A stretch of 21,628 nt of DNA from Candidatus Peregrinibacteria bacterium CG_4_9_14_0_2_um_filter_41_14 (lineage in GTDB: Bacteria; Patescibacteriota; Gracilibacteria; UBA1369; UM-FILTER-41-14). Under the pieces are notes generated by a model. It ran no database searches and was not told the origin of the DNA. It was given only the letters and a program-made list of their open reading frames with translations. The position numbers were made by a program, and so were the translations under genes. The DNA lies in NCBI GenBank assembly GCA_002788755.1, contig PFRW01000016.1, positions 1 through 21,628 on the forward strand, read 5' to 3'. The first letter of the stretch is position 1. Each line of letters starts with the position of its first letter. This document shows positions 6,460 through 14,700 of the stretch, piece by piece.

Positions 6460-8157
6460 ATGGCCACAAACGAGCAATTTTTAGACCGTCTCATTCCCTA
6501 TTTGCCTCAAATTAAAAAAGAGAAAGTAGCTATTTTAGCAGAGGCTAAGGAGCGAAAAGTCGATGTTATAGACCTTTTATCGCAAATCTCTTCTGTTGAC
6601 CAAAGTGCAATTAAGCAGGCAATATTAAGTGCCTACAGCCTAGAGGCCGTACCCGAGTTTTCGATTGATGTGATGCGTTTAACGGTCAAATATTTCCCCT
6701 TATCCTTTGCCAATTCGCAAAAAATCGCTGTAATTAGTGATTCCAAAACCGAAGTAGGTATCGCAATCGCCCATCCCGAGCAGTCAGAATTAATTAATGC
6801 CATCAAAAAGAAGATACACAAGCCAATTAAGTTCTATTTTGCCTATCCAAGTGAGATTACCCAAGGGCTTAAAGACAAACAAATCGACTTCAAACAACAA
6901 ATCGAAAACTTAAAAACTGGCGGTCTGGGTGCCGATATTCAAAGTCTTGAAACTTTACGCAGCTCATCCAAATTGCTGGATGTGATTTTAATTAGTTCCC
7001 TCGACCACAACGCCTCCGATATCCACATCGAACCACACGAAGAGCGTTTACTAATCCGCTTTCGTATTGATGGTGAACTACAAGATATCGCTCTTTTGCC
7101 CATTGAATTGTCCGATATTATTACCTCACGGATTAAAGTTTTGGCAGAGTTGCGCATTGACGAACATCAAAAACCGCAAGATGGACGCTTTAAGTTAGAG
7201 CTATCCGATCATAGCGAAATTACAACTCGTGTTTCGATCCTTCCTGTTTACCAGGGCGAAAAGATTGTAATGAGAATTTTAAGCGAACAAAAGCAAAAGC
7301 TGCAGTTGGCAGATTTGGGTTATAGCAAAGAAAACCAAGCCAAAATCTACAGTAATAGCGAAAAGTCACACGGCATGCTGCTGGTAACCGGCCCAACCGG
7401 ATCCGGTAAAACAACCACACTTTACACTTTGTTAAAACTTTTAAATAACGAAAATGTTAACTTAATGACAGTCGAAGATCCAATTGAGTACCGTTTGGAT
7501 CGTGTTAATCAAATTCAGGTCAATCCAGTAGCCGGACTCAGTTTTGCCAACGGCTTACGATCCATTTTACGTCAAGATCCCGACATTGTGATGGTAGGGG
7601 AGATTCGTGACGCCGAAACCGCTAACATCGCAATCAATGCCTCCTTAACCGGGCATTTGGTCTTAGCAACCTTGCATACAAATTCCGCCATCGATACCTT
7701 ACCACGTTTATTAGAAATGGGCGTCGAAGCCTATTTAGTGGCCTCTACCGTTAACGTAGTTATTGCTCAACGTTTAATTAGAGCCTTATGCAAAAACTGC
7801 AAGCAGACCATGGTCATCGACGACAAGATTCTTAATGCCTTGATCTCCGACGATTCCAGCTTTGAAAAGGAGCTGCGGAAAGATATGGATCAATTCTTAC
7901 CCACCGGTTCACAAATTTATAAGCCCACAGGGTGCAATACATGCAACAATACCGGTTACAAAGGTCGTCTAGCCATTGCGGAAGTTCTCGAGGTGACCGA
8001 CGAAATTAAAAATCTAATCTTCGCCAAAGCCTCCCCTCCCGAAATTCAAGAAGCGGCAAGTCAGCAAGGCTTTGTTCGGCTGCTAGAAGATGCAATTTAT
8101 AAAATTAAAGCCGGCGATACAAGTTTGGAAGAAGTTATCCGTGTTCTTAAAGAATAA
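6460..8157 (+). CDS. pilB: Type IV pilus assembly ATPase PilB (GspE/PulE family)
   Basis: 565 residues. This hexameric cytoplasmic motor powers pilin polymerisation by acting on PilC. An N-terminal GspE_N/MshEN-type region (about 1-150) precedes the ATPase. The Walker A motif GPTGSGKT is at 311-318, the Asp box around TVEDPIEYR (337-345), Walker B DPDIVMVGEIRD at 373-384, and the His box TLHTN at 404-408. A tetracysteine zinc site is intact: Cys444/Cys447 and Cys492/Cys495 (GCNTCNNTGYKGR). This zinc site, the long N-terminal domain and the RILRQDPD context mark an extension ATPase of the PilB/GspE type rather than a PilT retraction ATPase. It is the first gene of the pilus operon, with pilC starting 2 bases after its TAA. 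Confidence 0.96.
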   Translation: MATNEQFLDRLIPYLPQIKKEKVAILAEAKERKVDVIDLLSQISSVDQSAIKQAILSAYSLEAVPEFSIDVMRLTVKYFPLSFANSQKIAVISDSKTEVGIAIAHPEQSELINAIKKKIHKPIKFYFAYPSEITQGLKDKQIDFKQQIENLKTGGLGADIQSLETLRSSSKLLDVILISSLDHNASDIHIEPHEERLLIRFRIDGELQDIALLPIELSDIITSRIKVLAELRIDEHQKPQDGRFKLELSDHSEITTRVSILPVYQGEKIVMRILSEQKQKLQLADLGYSKENQAKIYSNSEKSHGMLLVTGPTGSGKTTTLYTLLKLLNNENVNLMTVEDPIEYRLDRVNQIQVNPVAGLSFANGLRSILRQDPDIVMVGEIRDAETANIAINASLTGHLVLATLHTNSAIDTLPRLLEMGVEAYLVASTVNVVIAQRLIRALCKNCKQTMVIDDKILNALISDDSSFEKELRKDMDQFLPTGSQIYKPTGCNTCNNTGYKGRLAIAEVLEVTDEIKNLIFAKASPPEIQEAASQQGFVRLLEDAIYKIKAGDTSLEEVIRVLKE

Positions 8158-8159
8158 TT

Positions 8160-9374
8160 ATGCCCCTATTTGCTTATGTAGCTCAAAATCCCGATGGTAA
8201 AAAAATTAAAGGTACCATTTTTAGTGAATCAGAAGAAGTCGCCAAACAAACGCTCTACAAACAGAAAATTGTTGTTAATAAAATTCAGCCGGCCAAGAAA
8301 AAAGTCCATTTTTGGCAAAAATCTTTTGGCGGCGTCAGTTATAAGGAAAAGCTTATTTTTCTTAAATATTTGTCTACAATTTTAAAGGCAGGTTTAACAA
8401 TTAAACGGGCCCTTGAGCTACTCAAAACTCAAATTAAAAATAGTTATTTTGCCAAGATTATTGCCGAAATCCACGAAAGTATTGAAAATGGACAGTCATT
8501 TAATGACAGCTTGCGCAAATATCCTAAAATCTTTTCCGAGATTTTCGTAAATCTTATTGAAGTCGGCGAAGCCTCCGGACGTCTGCCCGAAACCATTGAA
8601 TACTTAGAAGAAATTTTAACGCGCGACAATTTGTTCCGCAAAAAAATTCGCGGCGCCATGATTTATCCAATTGTCATTTTTGTTTTGATTATTGTGGTCT
8701 CAATTGGATTAATTCGCTTTATTGTCCCAAAAATCACGGCAATCTTTGTCACCTTTAAGGTAGAGTTGCCAATTACAACGCGGATCTTAATTCAGGCGGA
8801 AGCCTTTTTGAAATCTTATTGGTGGTTATTAATCGGTGCTACAGCCGCCTTAATTACCAGTTACTATTTCCTCTTAAAAGTTCGATCAACCCGAAAAATG
8901 CTCCATCGACTTTTGCTAAAGTTGCCTGTACTAGGCACACTAACCAAACAAATTCAGATCACCCAATTAACCAGAATTACCGCTTCGTTACTTATTAGTG
9001 GGATTACTTTGGTCAACAGCTTGCAGATAAACGCCAACGTCATTAAAAACTTAGTTTATCGCGATTATATCAAAAAAGCTGATCTTTACTTGCATTCCGG
9101 TGGCGAATTCTCCAGCTATTTGGAGCAACGCCCCGACCTATTCCCCGACCTAGAAACGCAGCTAATCAAACTGGGCGAAAATACCGGTAGTTTGGCAAAC
9201 ACCCTCAACGTCATCGCTGACTTAAATGAGGAAGAAGTAAACGAAAAAATTAAAATAATTTCAGGCTTAATAGGTCCACTTATGTTAATTGTTATGGCCG
9301 CCTTAGTTGGAGGGATTGCTATTTCCATCATTACGCCAATTTACCAACTGCCAAATTTAATCCAATCACGCTAA
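8160..9374 (+). CDS. pilC: Type IV pilus inner-membrane platform protein PilC (GspF family)
   Basis: 404 residues, the standard family length. Two T2SSF domains lie at about 66-191 and 269-391, each with the conserved GE.(S/T)G.L motif: GEASGRLPETIEYL (136-149) and GENTGSLANTL (339-349). Membrane helices are at about 166-190, 219-239 and 369-394. The N-terminal MPLFAYVAQNPDGKKIKGTI is typical of the family. PilC is the rotor-like platform that PilB turns to insert pilins into the growing filament. It is translationally coupled to the next pilin gene by a TAATG junction (stop and start share one base). Confidence 0.95.
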   Translation: MPLFAYVAQNPDGKKIKGTIFSESEEVAKQTLYKQKIVVNKIQPAKKKVHFWQKSFGGVSYKEKLIFLKYLSTILKAGLTIKRALELLKTQIKNSYFAKIIAEIHESIENGQSFNDSLRKYPKIFSEIFVNLIEVGEASGRLPETIEYLEEILTRDNLFRKKIRGAMIYPIVIFVLIIVVSIGLIRFIVPKITAIFVTFKVELPITTRILIQAEAFLKSYWWLLIGATAALITSYYFLLKVRSTRKMLHRLLLKLPVLGTLTKQIQITQLTRITASLLISGITLVNSLQINANVIKNLVYRDYIKKADLYLHSGGEFSSYLEQRPDLFPDLETQLIKLGENTGSLANTLNVIADLNEEEVNEKIKIISGLIGPLMLIVMAALVGGIAISIITPIYQLPNLIQSR

Positions 9375-9823
9375 TGCAATCACGCGGTTTTACATTAATC
9401 GAAATCATGCTGGTGGTTGTGCTTGTGGGTATAATTTCCGGGCTTACAATTGCCTACACAAACAGCAGTATTACCCGTGCCAACTTTCAGAGTGCGGTTA
9501 ACGAATTGCAGCAAGATATTTTGGTTACACAAAACTACAGCCGCAATAATTATATGAATGTGACAAGCGGCATCCAATTTGAAACCAATAAATATACGCT
9601 ATTTCATGCCGATTTATTTGATGAAGAAGATCCTAATAACAAAGTCGGTAATTTTAGTAATGAGCTAACCTTTACCGAGATTAACATCGCTACGCCTTTA
9701 TATTTTGCAAAGTATACAGGCATCCCTTCTGCTAGTGGCAATATTATGTTAACCGGGGCGAATGATAAAAGTGCCACAATTACAATCAGTAGTAGCGGTG
9801 TGGTATCTACTAACTTCAACTAA
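9374..9823 (+). CDS. GspH/FimT-like minor prepilin
   Basis: 149 residues. The class III signal is exemplary: a five-residue leader (MQSRG) cleaved before FTLIE, with Gly at -1 and Glu at +5 of the mature protein (Glu10), followed by a hydrophobic helix to about residue 28. The helix continues amphipathically through ANFQSAVNELQQDILVTQNY, then a beta-rich C-terminal domain ends at 149 without cysteines. Position right after pilC and the N-terminal style match GspH/FimT, a component of the priming complex that starts pilus assembly. Its stop and the next gene's start share one base (TAATG). Confidence 0.88.
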   Translation: MQSRGFTLIEIMLVVVLVGIISGLTIAYTNSSITRANFQSAVNELQQDILVTQNYSRNNYMNVTSGIQFETNKYTLFHADLFDEEDPNNKVGNFSNELTFTEINIATPLYFAKYTGIPSASGNIMLTGANDKSATITISSSGVVSTNFN

Positions 9824-11670
9824 TGCAATTCAAACTGTTTAAAAAACATAGTGGCATGAGCTTGGTCGAAATTCTCCTCGCTTTAACAATTTTTGCTATT
9901 GCCAGCGGTGCCATTTTTACTTTGCATTTTATGAATGGCAATGCAATCGACAACACCCTAAAACAAGAGCAAGCCTACAACTATGCTTTAGAGGGGTTAG
10001 AAATTGTTAAAAACATAAAACAAGAAAACTTTTACACACTCACCAACGGCACATATGGACTGAGCCTAGCTGGTGATACTTACAGCTTAGTCACTGATTT
10101 TAGCGAAACAGTCGACCTCTATAGCCGCACCATTACTATCGATGACGTTTACCGCGACGATGCCAACAAAATCGATCTAAACGGCTCAAACCTAGATAGT
10201 ATTACTAAAAAAATTACGTCAACCGTTAGTTGGGTAAGCCAATTTGGCCGCAGTAATAGTGTTGTGTTACAAGAATATTTTAGTGACTGGTCTGGTACAA
10301 TTTGGCTACAAACCACCCAAACCCAATTTAATAATGGCACTTCTACCGACACAATAATAGTAGAGTCCGACTTAACAATCCCCGATAACGGCGCCATTGA
10401 GCTTATCGAAATCCCTAACCAAGACGTTGTTTATTTTGATACAGTCGACGTGCTGGAGCGTGCACAAGATGTTGCCGTAAAAGACGGTAATTATTTATAT
10501 GCCGCAGTTGCCAAAGCCAATCAGGGGTTTTGCAGTATCGACTTTACCAACCCCGCCAACCCCACTGTAGATGATTGTTTGGACATTGATGGCCAAGGGA
10601 TTGCCCTGGTAATTGACGATGGCTACGCTTACGTGCTTGTCCAAAATCAGCACAAAGGGCTAGCAGTAATTAACATTAGTAATCCTAGCAATTTGCAATT
10701 GGTCAAAACCTTAGACATTGATGAGGCAGGCATCAATTTAACCATTCAAAATAACCATCTGTTTATTGCCGGCAGCGAAGATGATGACGCTTTAATTATT
10801 GTTAACGTTTCAAATCCAAACTCACCATTTGTCGTTAGTTCAAAATCAGCCACCGGCGATGGTCTAGCTGTTATTGTCGATGGAAACTACGCCTATTTAA
10901 CAACCGACAATTCTAAATTGATCGTTTATAATATCTCTAATCTGAATTCGCCAAGTCAAATTACCGAATTAGCCCTGGATGCCGACGCCAACGGTATTAG
11001 TCAAATGGGGAACTATCTCTATTTAGCAACCGCCAATAATAGTAAGGCCGTCGAAGTTGTGAGTATTGCCGACCCCGCAAATCCCTTTGTTGTGACCAGT
11101 TTAGCCGCGGTTGCCGGCGCCAACGATGCCGACATTTTAAATGGCATTTTATATGTATCAATTGACAACAATGCCGCTGGTTTAAATGTTTACAGCCTTA
11201 ATGACCCTATTAATCCATCACTAATCACAACAATTGATATTCAAGGTAAAGGCCAAGGACTAGACGCCGACGAAGGCTACGTGTTTATTGCTACCGATAC
11301 GCAACATCAGGGTATTGCCATGGTTGCCACAATTGCTTTGGAAGTTGCCTCGGTAGGCAGTTTTGTTTCCACGGTTCATGACACCGGCTTGGGCAGCCCA
11401 AATCTGCAAAGTTTAAGCTGGATTGGTAACACCCCATCCGGAACCGCCATCCAGTTTCAACTAAGAACCGCCGATAGCAGCGAAAATATTGAAACCGCCA
11501 CCTTTGTTGGCCCCGATGGCACCACCGCCACCTTTTACACCGCCACTCCCAGCACCATTACTCTCGACCCCAACCGTAGCGGCGAACAGTTTGTTCAGTG
11601 GCAAGTCCAAATGACCAGCGACGGCAATTCCAGCCCCGCCCTAGAAGAAGTAACAATCAAATATGAATAA
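9823..11670 (+). CDS. Giant minor prepilin fused to a seven-bladed LVIVD-type beta-propeller, putative pilus-tip adhesin
   Basis: 615 residues, three to four times normal pilin size. Residues 1-11 form a prepilin leader (KKHSG, cleaved before MSLVE; mature Glu5 is Glu16), followed by the pilin helix (about 12-65; the EGLEIVKNIKQ stretch is typical of PilV/GspI-like minor pilins) and a pilin-like beta domain to about 160. From about 205 to 505 come seven repeats of the type 'LxVxNISNPxxP', with anchor positions 236, 280, 324, 366, 410, 454 and 498, a spacing of 42-44 residues. This fits the LVIVD repeat and closes exactly one seven-bladed propeller. Residues 509-615 form a final beta-sandwich-like domain (QFQLRTADSS, FVQWQVQMTS). 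The propeller is probably displayed at the filament tip for binding, comparable in logic to PilY1 but covalently joined to a pilin. The tip location is inferred. Confidence 0.88.
   Translation: MQFKLFKKHSGMSLVEILLALTIFAIASGAIFTLHFMNGNAIDNTLKQEQAYNYALEGLEIVKNIKQENFYTLTNGTYGLSLAGDTYSLVTDFSETVDLYSRTITIDDVYRDDANKIDLNGSNLDSITKKITSTVSWVSQFGRSNSVVLQEYFSDWSGTIWLQTTQTQFNNGTSTDTIIVESDLTIPDNGAIELIEIPNQDVVYFDTVDVLERAQDVAVKDGNYLYAAVAKANQGFCSIDFTNPANPTVDDCLDIDGQGIALVIDDGYAYVLVQNQHKGLAVINISNPSNLQLVKTLDIDEAGINLTIQNNHLFIAGSEDDDALIIVNVSNPNSPFVVSSKSATGDGLAVIVDGNYAYLTTDNSKLIVYNISNLNSPSQITELALDADANGISQMGNYLYLATANNSKAVEVVSIADPANPFVVTSLAAVAGANDADILNGILYVSIDNNAAGLNVYSLNDPINPSLITTIDIQGKGQGLDADEGYVFIATDTQHQGIAMVATIALEVASVGSFVSTVHDTGLGSPNLQSLSWIGNTPSGTAIQFQLRTADSSENIETATFVGPDGTTATFYTATPSTITLDPNRSGEQFVQWQVQMTSDGNSSPALEEVTIKYE
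10420..11340 (+). repeat. Seven tandem beta-propeller repeats within the giant pilin
   Basis: Protein-level repeats of about 44 residues (132 bases). Each contains a 'DGNYAYLTT'-like strand pair followed by 'LIVYNISNLNSP'-like segments. They have diverged at DNA level, so this is an old repeat array and not a recent expansion. Confidence 0.85.
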
Positions 11671-12160
11671 TCAAAGCCATCATAAAGCCTTCACATTAAT
11701 CGAGATCGTTTTATACATGTTTCTCTTCGGCTTAATTATTGGCTCCTTAAGCGGCATTGGCATTTTGGTTGCCACAAATGATCAGTCCACATATGTCCGT
11801 AACCAGATGGTAGCGGAGGCCGGGATGACATTTAACGAAATAATGCGCGACATGCGAGCAGGCAAAACAATTGATCTCGATCAATCCGATTTAGGCCAGA
11901 ACTATTCCAGTATTGAATTTACTAATAACAACGGCGATCTCATCAATTACCAGGTCGATCAAGTTACATCCGTTCTCCAAAAATCAATTAATGGGGGAGC
12001 CGCAGTTGATACCCATTCTATCAATCTCAATATTGAGCAGTTTCTGATTGAACCGATTAATCCCAGTAATACTATCCCTATTTTTACGGTAACAGTTACC
12101 TTTAGTAACGATTTTGCACAGCAGTATAACTTGCGCAGCACCACTAACTTCATTCCATGA
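11663..12160 (+). CDS. PilW/GspJ-like minor prepilin
   Basis: 165 residues. The N-terminus MNNQSHHKA is followed by FTLIEIVLYMFLFGLIIGSL. The leader would be cut between Ala9 and Phe10, with Glu14 as the mature Glu5. Ala at -1 replaces the usual Gly; prepilin peptidases are known to accept alanine there, often less efficiently. The IVLYMFLFGLI helix and the later MRDMRAGKTIDL stretch are typical of PilW/GspJ-like pseudopilins. The rest is beta-rich and cysteine-free. It starts 8 bases before the giant pilin gene ends and stops in an ATGA overlap with the next gene, so it is translationally coupled on both sides. Together with its neighbours it likely forms the tip priming complex. Confidence 0.85.
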   Translation: MNNQSHHKAFTLIEIVLYMFLFGLIIGSLSGIGILVATNDQSTYVRNQMVAEAGMTFNEIMRDMRAGKTIDLDQSDLGQNYSSIEFTNNNGDLINYQVDQVTSVLQKSINGGAAVDTHSINLNIEQFLIEPINPSNTIPIFTVTVTFSNDFAQQYNLRSTTNFIP

Positions 12161-12567
12161 GATTAAACCCTTTTCAAAAACATCGTGGTCAGGTTGCCTT
12201 AATTAGTATTTTGGTTATTATATCCGTTTTACTAATAATGATTACAAGTACTAGCATCTTAACAAGTACCGGAGGTGAGGGCACATTAACCCGTCGTCTA
12301 GGCACCGAAGCCTATTACGTTGCCGATTCGTGCCTCGAGGACACCCTAATTCAATTACGCAGCAACCCCGATTATTCAGGAACTGATTTGAACATTGCCA
12401 ACGGCTTCTGTACAATTGCCGTAACCGATGATGGTGGCGACCAAAAAACCATTAACGTTACCGCAAATGTTTTTGATGAATACTATGCCAATCTGGAAGC
12501 GGTTATAGAGCTAGTCCAAACCTCCGAAATTACACGACTTACGTTGCAATCTAAAACTTTCAATTAA
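12157..12567 (+). CDS. PilX/GspK-like minor prepilin lacking Glu5
   Basis: 136 residues. A basic leader MRLNPFQKHRG is followed by the hydrophobic QVALISILVIISVLLIMIT. Cleavage after Gly11 would place Ile, not Glu, at mature position 5; loss of Glu5 is a hallmark of the GspK/PilX class that caps the priming complex. The TEAYYVADSCLEDTLIQL stretch (50-67) matches the conserved 'A.Y.ADSGLE' segment of PilX-like proteins. Cys59 and Cys85 could form a disulfide in the exposed domain. It is much shorter than GspK, as expected for PilX. It overlaps the preceding gene by ATGA and precedes the PilM-PilN gene by one base. Confidence 0.82.
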   Translation: MRLNPFQKHRGQVALISILVIISVLLIMITSTSILTSTGGEGTLTRRLGTEAYYVADSCLEDTLIQLRSNPDYSGTDLNIANGFCTIAVTDDGGDQKTINVTANVFDEYYANLEAVIELVQTSEITRLTLQSKTFN

Positions 12568-12568
12568 A

Positions 12569-14170
12569 ATGGCAAGCCGCAACAATAAATTTATTAGCAT
12601 GATCATCCGTGATTATTCCATCACGGCTATTGAATTTAGTTTTAAATTAGGCAAGTTGACATTGGAAGGTTACGTCGATCAAGAGTTGCCACCTGGCTTA
12701 ATCATTAATGGTGAAATTCAACAATTAGACGCCCTGCAGCAGTTTATGGGCAGTTTGTTAAGCCATAGTTATCCGCAAACATTTGAGGCGGGCAATGTGA
12801 TCTTGTCTGTGAACGATCAACTTACTTTTGAGCATGTGTTCGAGTTTACTTCACATTTGTCGGATAAAGAGTTAATAAATGTAATCCCCCTGGAAGCCGA
12901 AAACGCAATTCCATTTAGCAGTAACGATATTTATTGGGACCACAGTGTCCAAAGCTACACAAGTGGCAAACAAAAGGTTCAATTCCTAGCTATCCCTAAA
13001 ACTACTGCCGATAATTATATTCAACTGTTTCACAATTTAGATAAGGAAATTATCATCCTCACCAATTTTGCCGAAGTCTATAAATCGATTTTACAATCAG
13101 AACACAACTTAGCTAAAAATAATAACACGCTGATCATCGAGTTTAATCACTATAAAACTTATTTTCACTTATTTCAGGATAACATTTTAATTCAAACCAA
13201 GACCGCCGAAATTGGTCTCCATGGACTATTGGAAGAGTGGGCAAAAATTAATGGTATTGATGTTGCCACTCTTAACGATTTGTTAAGTACACATAACACC
13301 GATGTACTTAAACCAATCAACTACGAAAAACATTTTGAAGAATACCGAGCGGCATTTGAACCGATTTGTACAGAAATGTGTCATTCCCAAGGTCTTACAG
13401 GGGTTTATTATTGGGGTTTTGCCGTGCGGGTTCCCGGTTTTATTGAGTATTTAAGCAAACGTTTAAATATTAATATAAAATTGGAAGTCCTCTGGAAACC
13501 TATTAAATTAAATAAGTATTTTCAGAACAATAAGAAAGTCGTAGTGGAAATTAACAAAAATATTACTGACTTTGGCTTGGTTATTGCAGCCGGTCACAAC
13601 TTTATCAGTAAAATGCTTTCGTTAAAGACATTAAATTTGCTACCTTTTGAACTACGCAAAAAGGCGAAGACACTCTTATTATTTAGTAACTTTTATCGAG
13701 TTAGTATTTTGATTATTACGGTTAGTATTGCCTTAATCTTTTTTAACGCATACTCACTTTCAACCAAATATTTGGAATTATACAATCTTCAAAAAGAGAC
13801 AAATAATTTTGAAAAATTGATTTACGGTAAGCGCTATGACGTTATTCGCAAAGACATCACCAACTTTAATGCTTCCATCGACCAACTCTATCTTCTCGCA
13901 AATCAAATCGATGCCATTCCCAAATCCTTTACGGAAATTGCCCTAGCGCCATTTGAAGGTATTGCAATCAACACACTGGGCTACGACCGTACTACCGATG
14001 TTATTAAAATTACCGGTATTGCCAAAAATCGGCAAAATCTCCTCGATTATCAAACCGAATTAAAAGACCTGGCCCAACCGGAACAACTAGACTCACCGTT
14101 ATCCAACTTTAACAACAGTGAAGATATTCTGTTTGAAATTATTCTTAAGCTCGTTAAACCAAAACCATGA
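12569..14170 (+). CDS. pilM-pilN: PilM-PilN fusion protein of the pilus alignment complex (GspL-like architecture)
   Basis: 533 residues. Residues 1-350 have the layout of actin-like PilM: 'SMIIRDYSITAIEFSF' at the first strand pair, 'VIPLEAENAIPF' (105-116), 'NTLIIEFNHYKTYFHLF' (186-202), 'VYYWGFAVRVPGFIEYL' (279-295). The phosphate- and adenosine-binding motifs are degenerate (no DIG or GGG sequences), so ATP binding is doubtful. Residues 352-365 then read LKTLNLLPFELRKK, the N-terminal NLLP motif that separate PilN proteins use to dock into PilM. A membrane helix (about 377-395), a coiled-coil stretch and a PilN-type periplasmic domain with ITGIAKNRQNLLDYQTEL (481-498) follow. It thus unites cytosolic PilM and membrane PilN, as GspL does in type II secretion. 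It overlaps pilO by ATGA. Confidence 0.87.
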   Translation: MASRNNKFISMIIRDYSITAIEFSFKLGKLTLEGYVDQELPPGLIINGEIQQLDALQQFMGSLLSHSYPQTFEAGNVILSVNDQLTFEHVFEFTSHLSDKELINVIPLEAENAIPFSSNDIYWDHSVQSYTSGKQKVQFLAIPKTTADNYIQLFHNLDKEIIILTNFAEVYKSILQSEHNLAKNNNTLIIEFNHYKTYFHLFQDNILIQTKTAEIGLHGLLEEWAKINGIDVATLNDLLSTHNTDVLKPINYEKHFEEYRAAFEPICTEMCHSQGLTGVYYWGFAVRVPGFIEYLSKRLNINIKLEVLWKPIKLNKYFQNNKKVVVEINKNITDFGLVIAAGHNFISKMLSLKTLNLLPFELRKKAKTLLLFSNFYRVSILIITVSIALIFFNAYSLSTKYLELYNLQKETNNFEKLIYGKRYDVIRKDITNFNASIDQLYLLANQIDAIPKSFTEIALAPFEGIAINTLGYDRTTDVIKITGIAKNRQNLLDYQTELKDLAQPEQLDSPLSNFNNSEDILFEIILKLVKPKP

Positions 14171-14697
14171 GTGTAAAACAACTTTTACAGAACCACTTTA
14201 TTATCAGAATTGCCCTATATTTAGCCGCAATTTCTGTAATCTTTACTGTTATAAGTCTATGGTCATTTGGCAAAGTTACAGACCAAATGAGAGATAAAAG
14301 AGCTTTGTTGAATTCTCGTGGTAATATTCAATTAAATTTTGAGGGCGTATTAGAGTTGTATCAACAAGAATACACTCGCCTAAATAGTAATTTGCAACAA
14401 CTTCTTCCCGCAACCACCAAAATTATTGATATTCTCGAAAATATAGATATTAACAGCAAAAAACTAAGGATTGATGCTAAGATTACCAACATTCCACAGC
14501 AGGATGATTTGGATTATATCCGTTATTTAGCCAAATTTGACGGTAGCAACAAGCAGCTTTTGGCATATTTGGAAATGCTTAACAATTTACCGGTTTATAC
14601 AGAGATCCAAAGTATTAACTCAGTGACTGAAGAAGGATTGGCATTTGATCAACTGGCTTCGCATCAAATTATTTTCGACATCTTTACCCAACAATAA
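14167..14697 (+). CDS. pilO: PilO-like pilus alignment complex protein
   Basis: 176 residues. A short cytosolic N-terminus, one membrane helix (about 13-34), a coiled-coil region (about 38-80, KVTDQMRDKRALLNSRG onwards) and a small alpha/beta domain with the pattern KFDGSNKQLLAYLEMLNNLP (123-142) that corresponds to the 'F.G.y..l..fl..L..lp' motif of PilO/PilN periplasmic domains. PilO pairs with PilN to hold the pilus machinery in the membrane. Overall similarity to named PilO proteins is low; the call rests on topology, this motif and its place directly after PilM-PilN with a 4-base overlap. Confidence 0.8.
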   Translation: MSVKQLLQNHFIIRIALYLAAISVIFTVISLWSFGKVTDQMRDKRALLNSRGNIQLNFEGVLELYQQEYTRLNSNLQQLLPATTKIIDILENIDINSKKLRIDAKITNIPQQDDLDYIRYLAKFDGSNKQLLAYLEMLNNLPVYTEIQSINSVTEEGLAFDQLASHQIIFDIFTQQ

Positions 14698-14700
14698 ACC

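Noticed and set aside
9823..11670. PilY1 homologue
   Set aside because: The propeller is of LVIVD type and is attached to a prepilin leader and helix, unlike PilY1, which has a conventional signal peptide and a von Willebrand-type N-terminal region.
11663..14170. TGA reassigned to glycine as in Gracilibacteria/Absconditabacteria
   Set aside because: No gene needs an in-frame TGA, and both TGA stops fit normal ATGA overlaps; with reassignment, many in-frame TGA codons would be expected.
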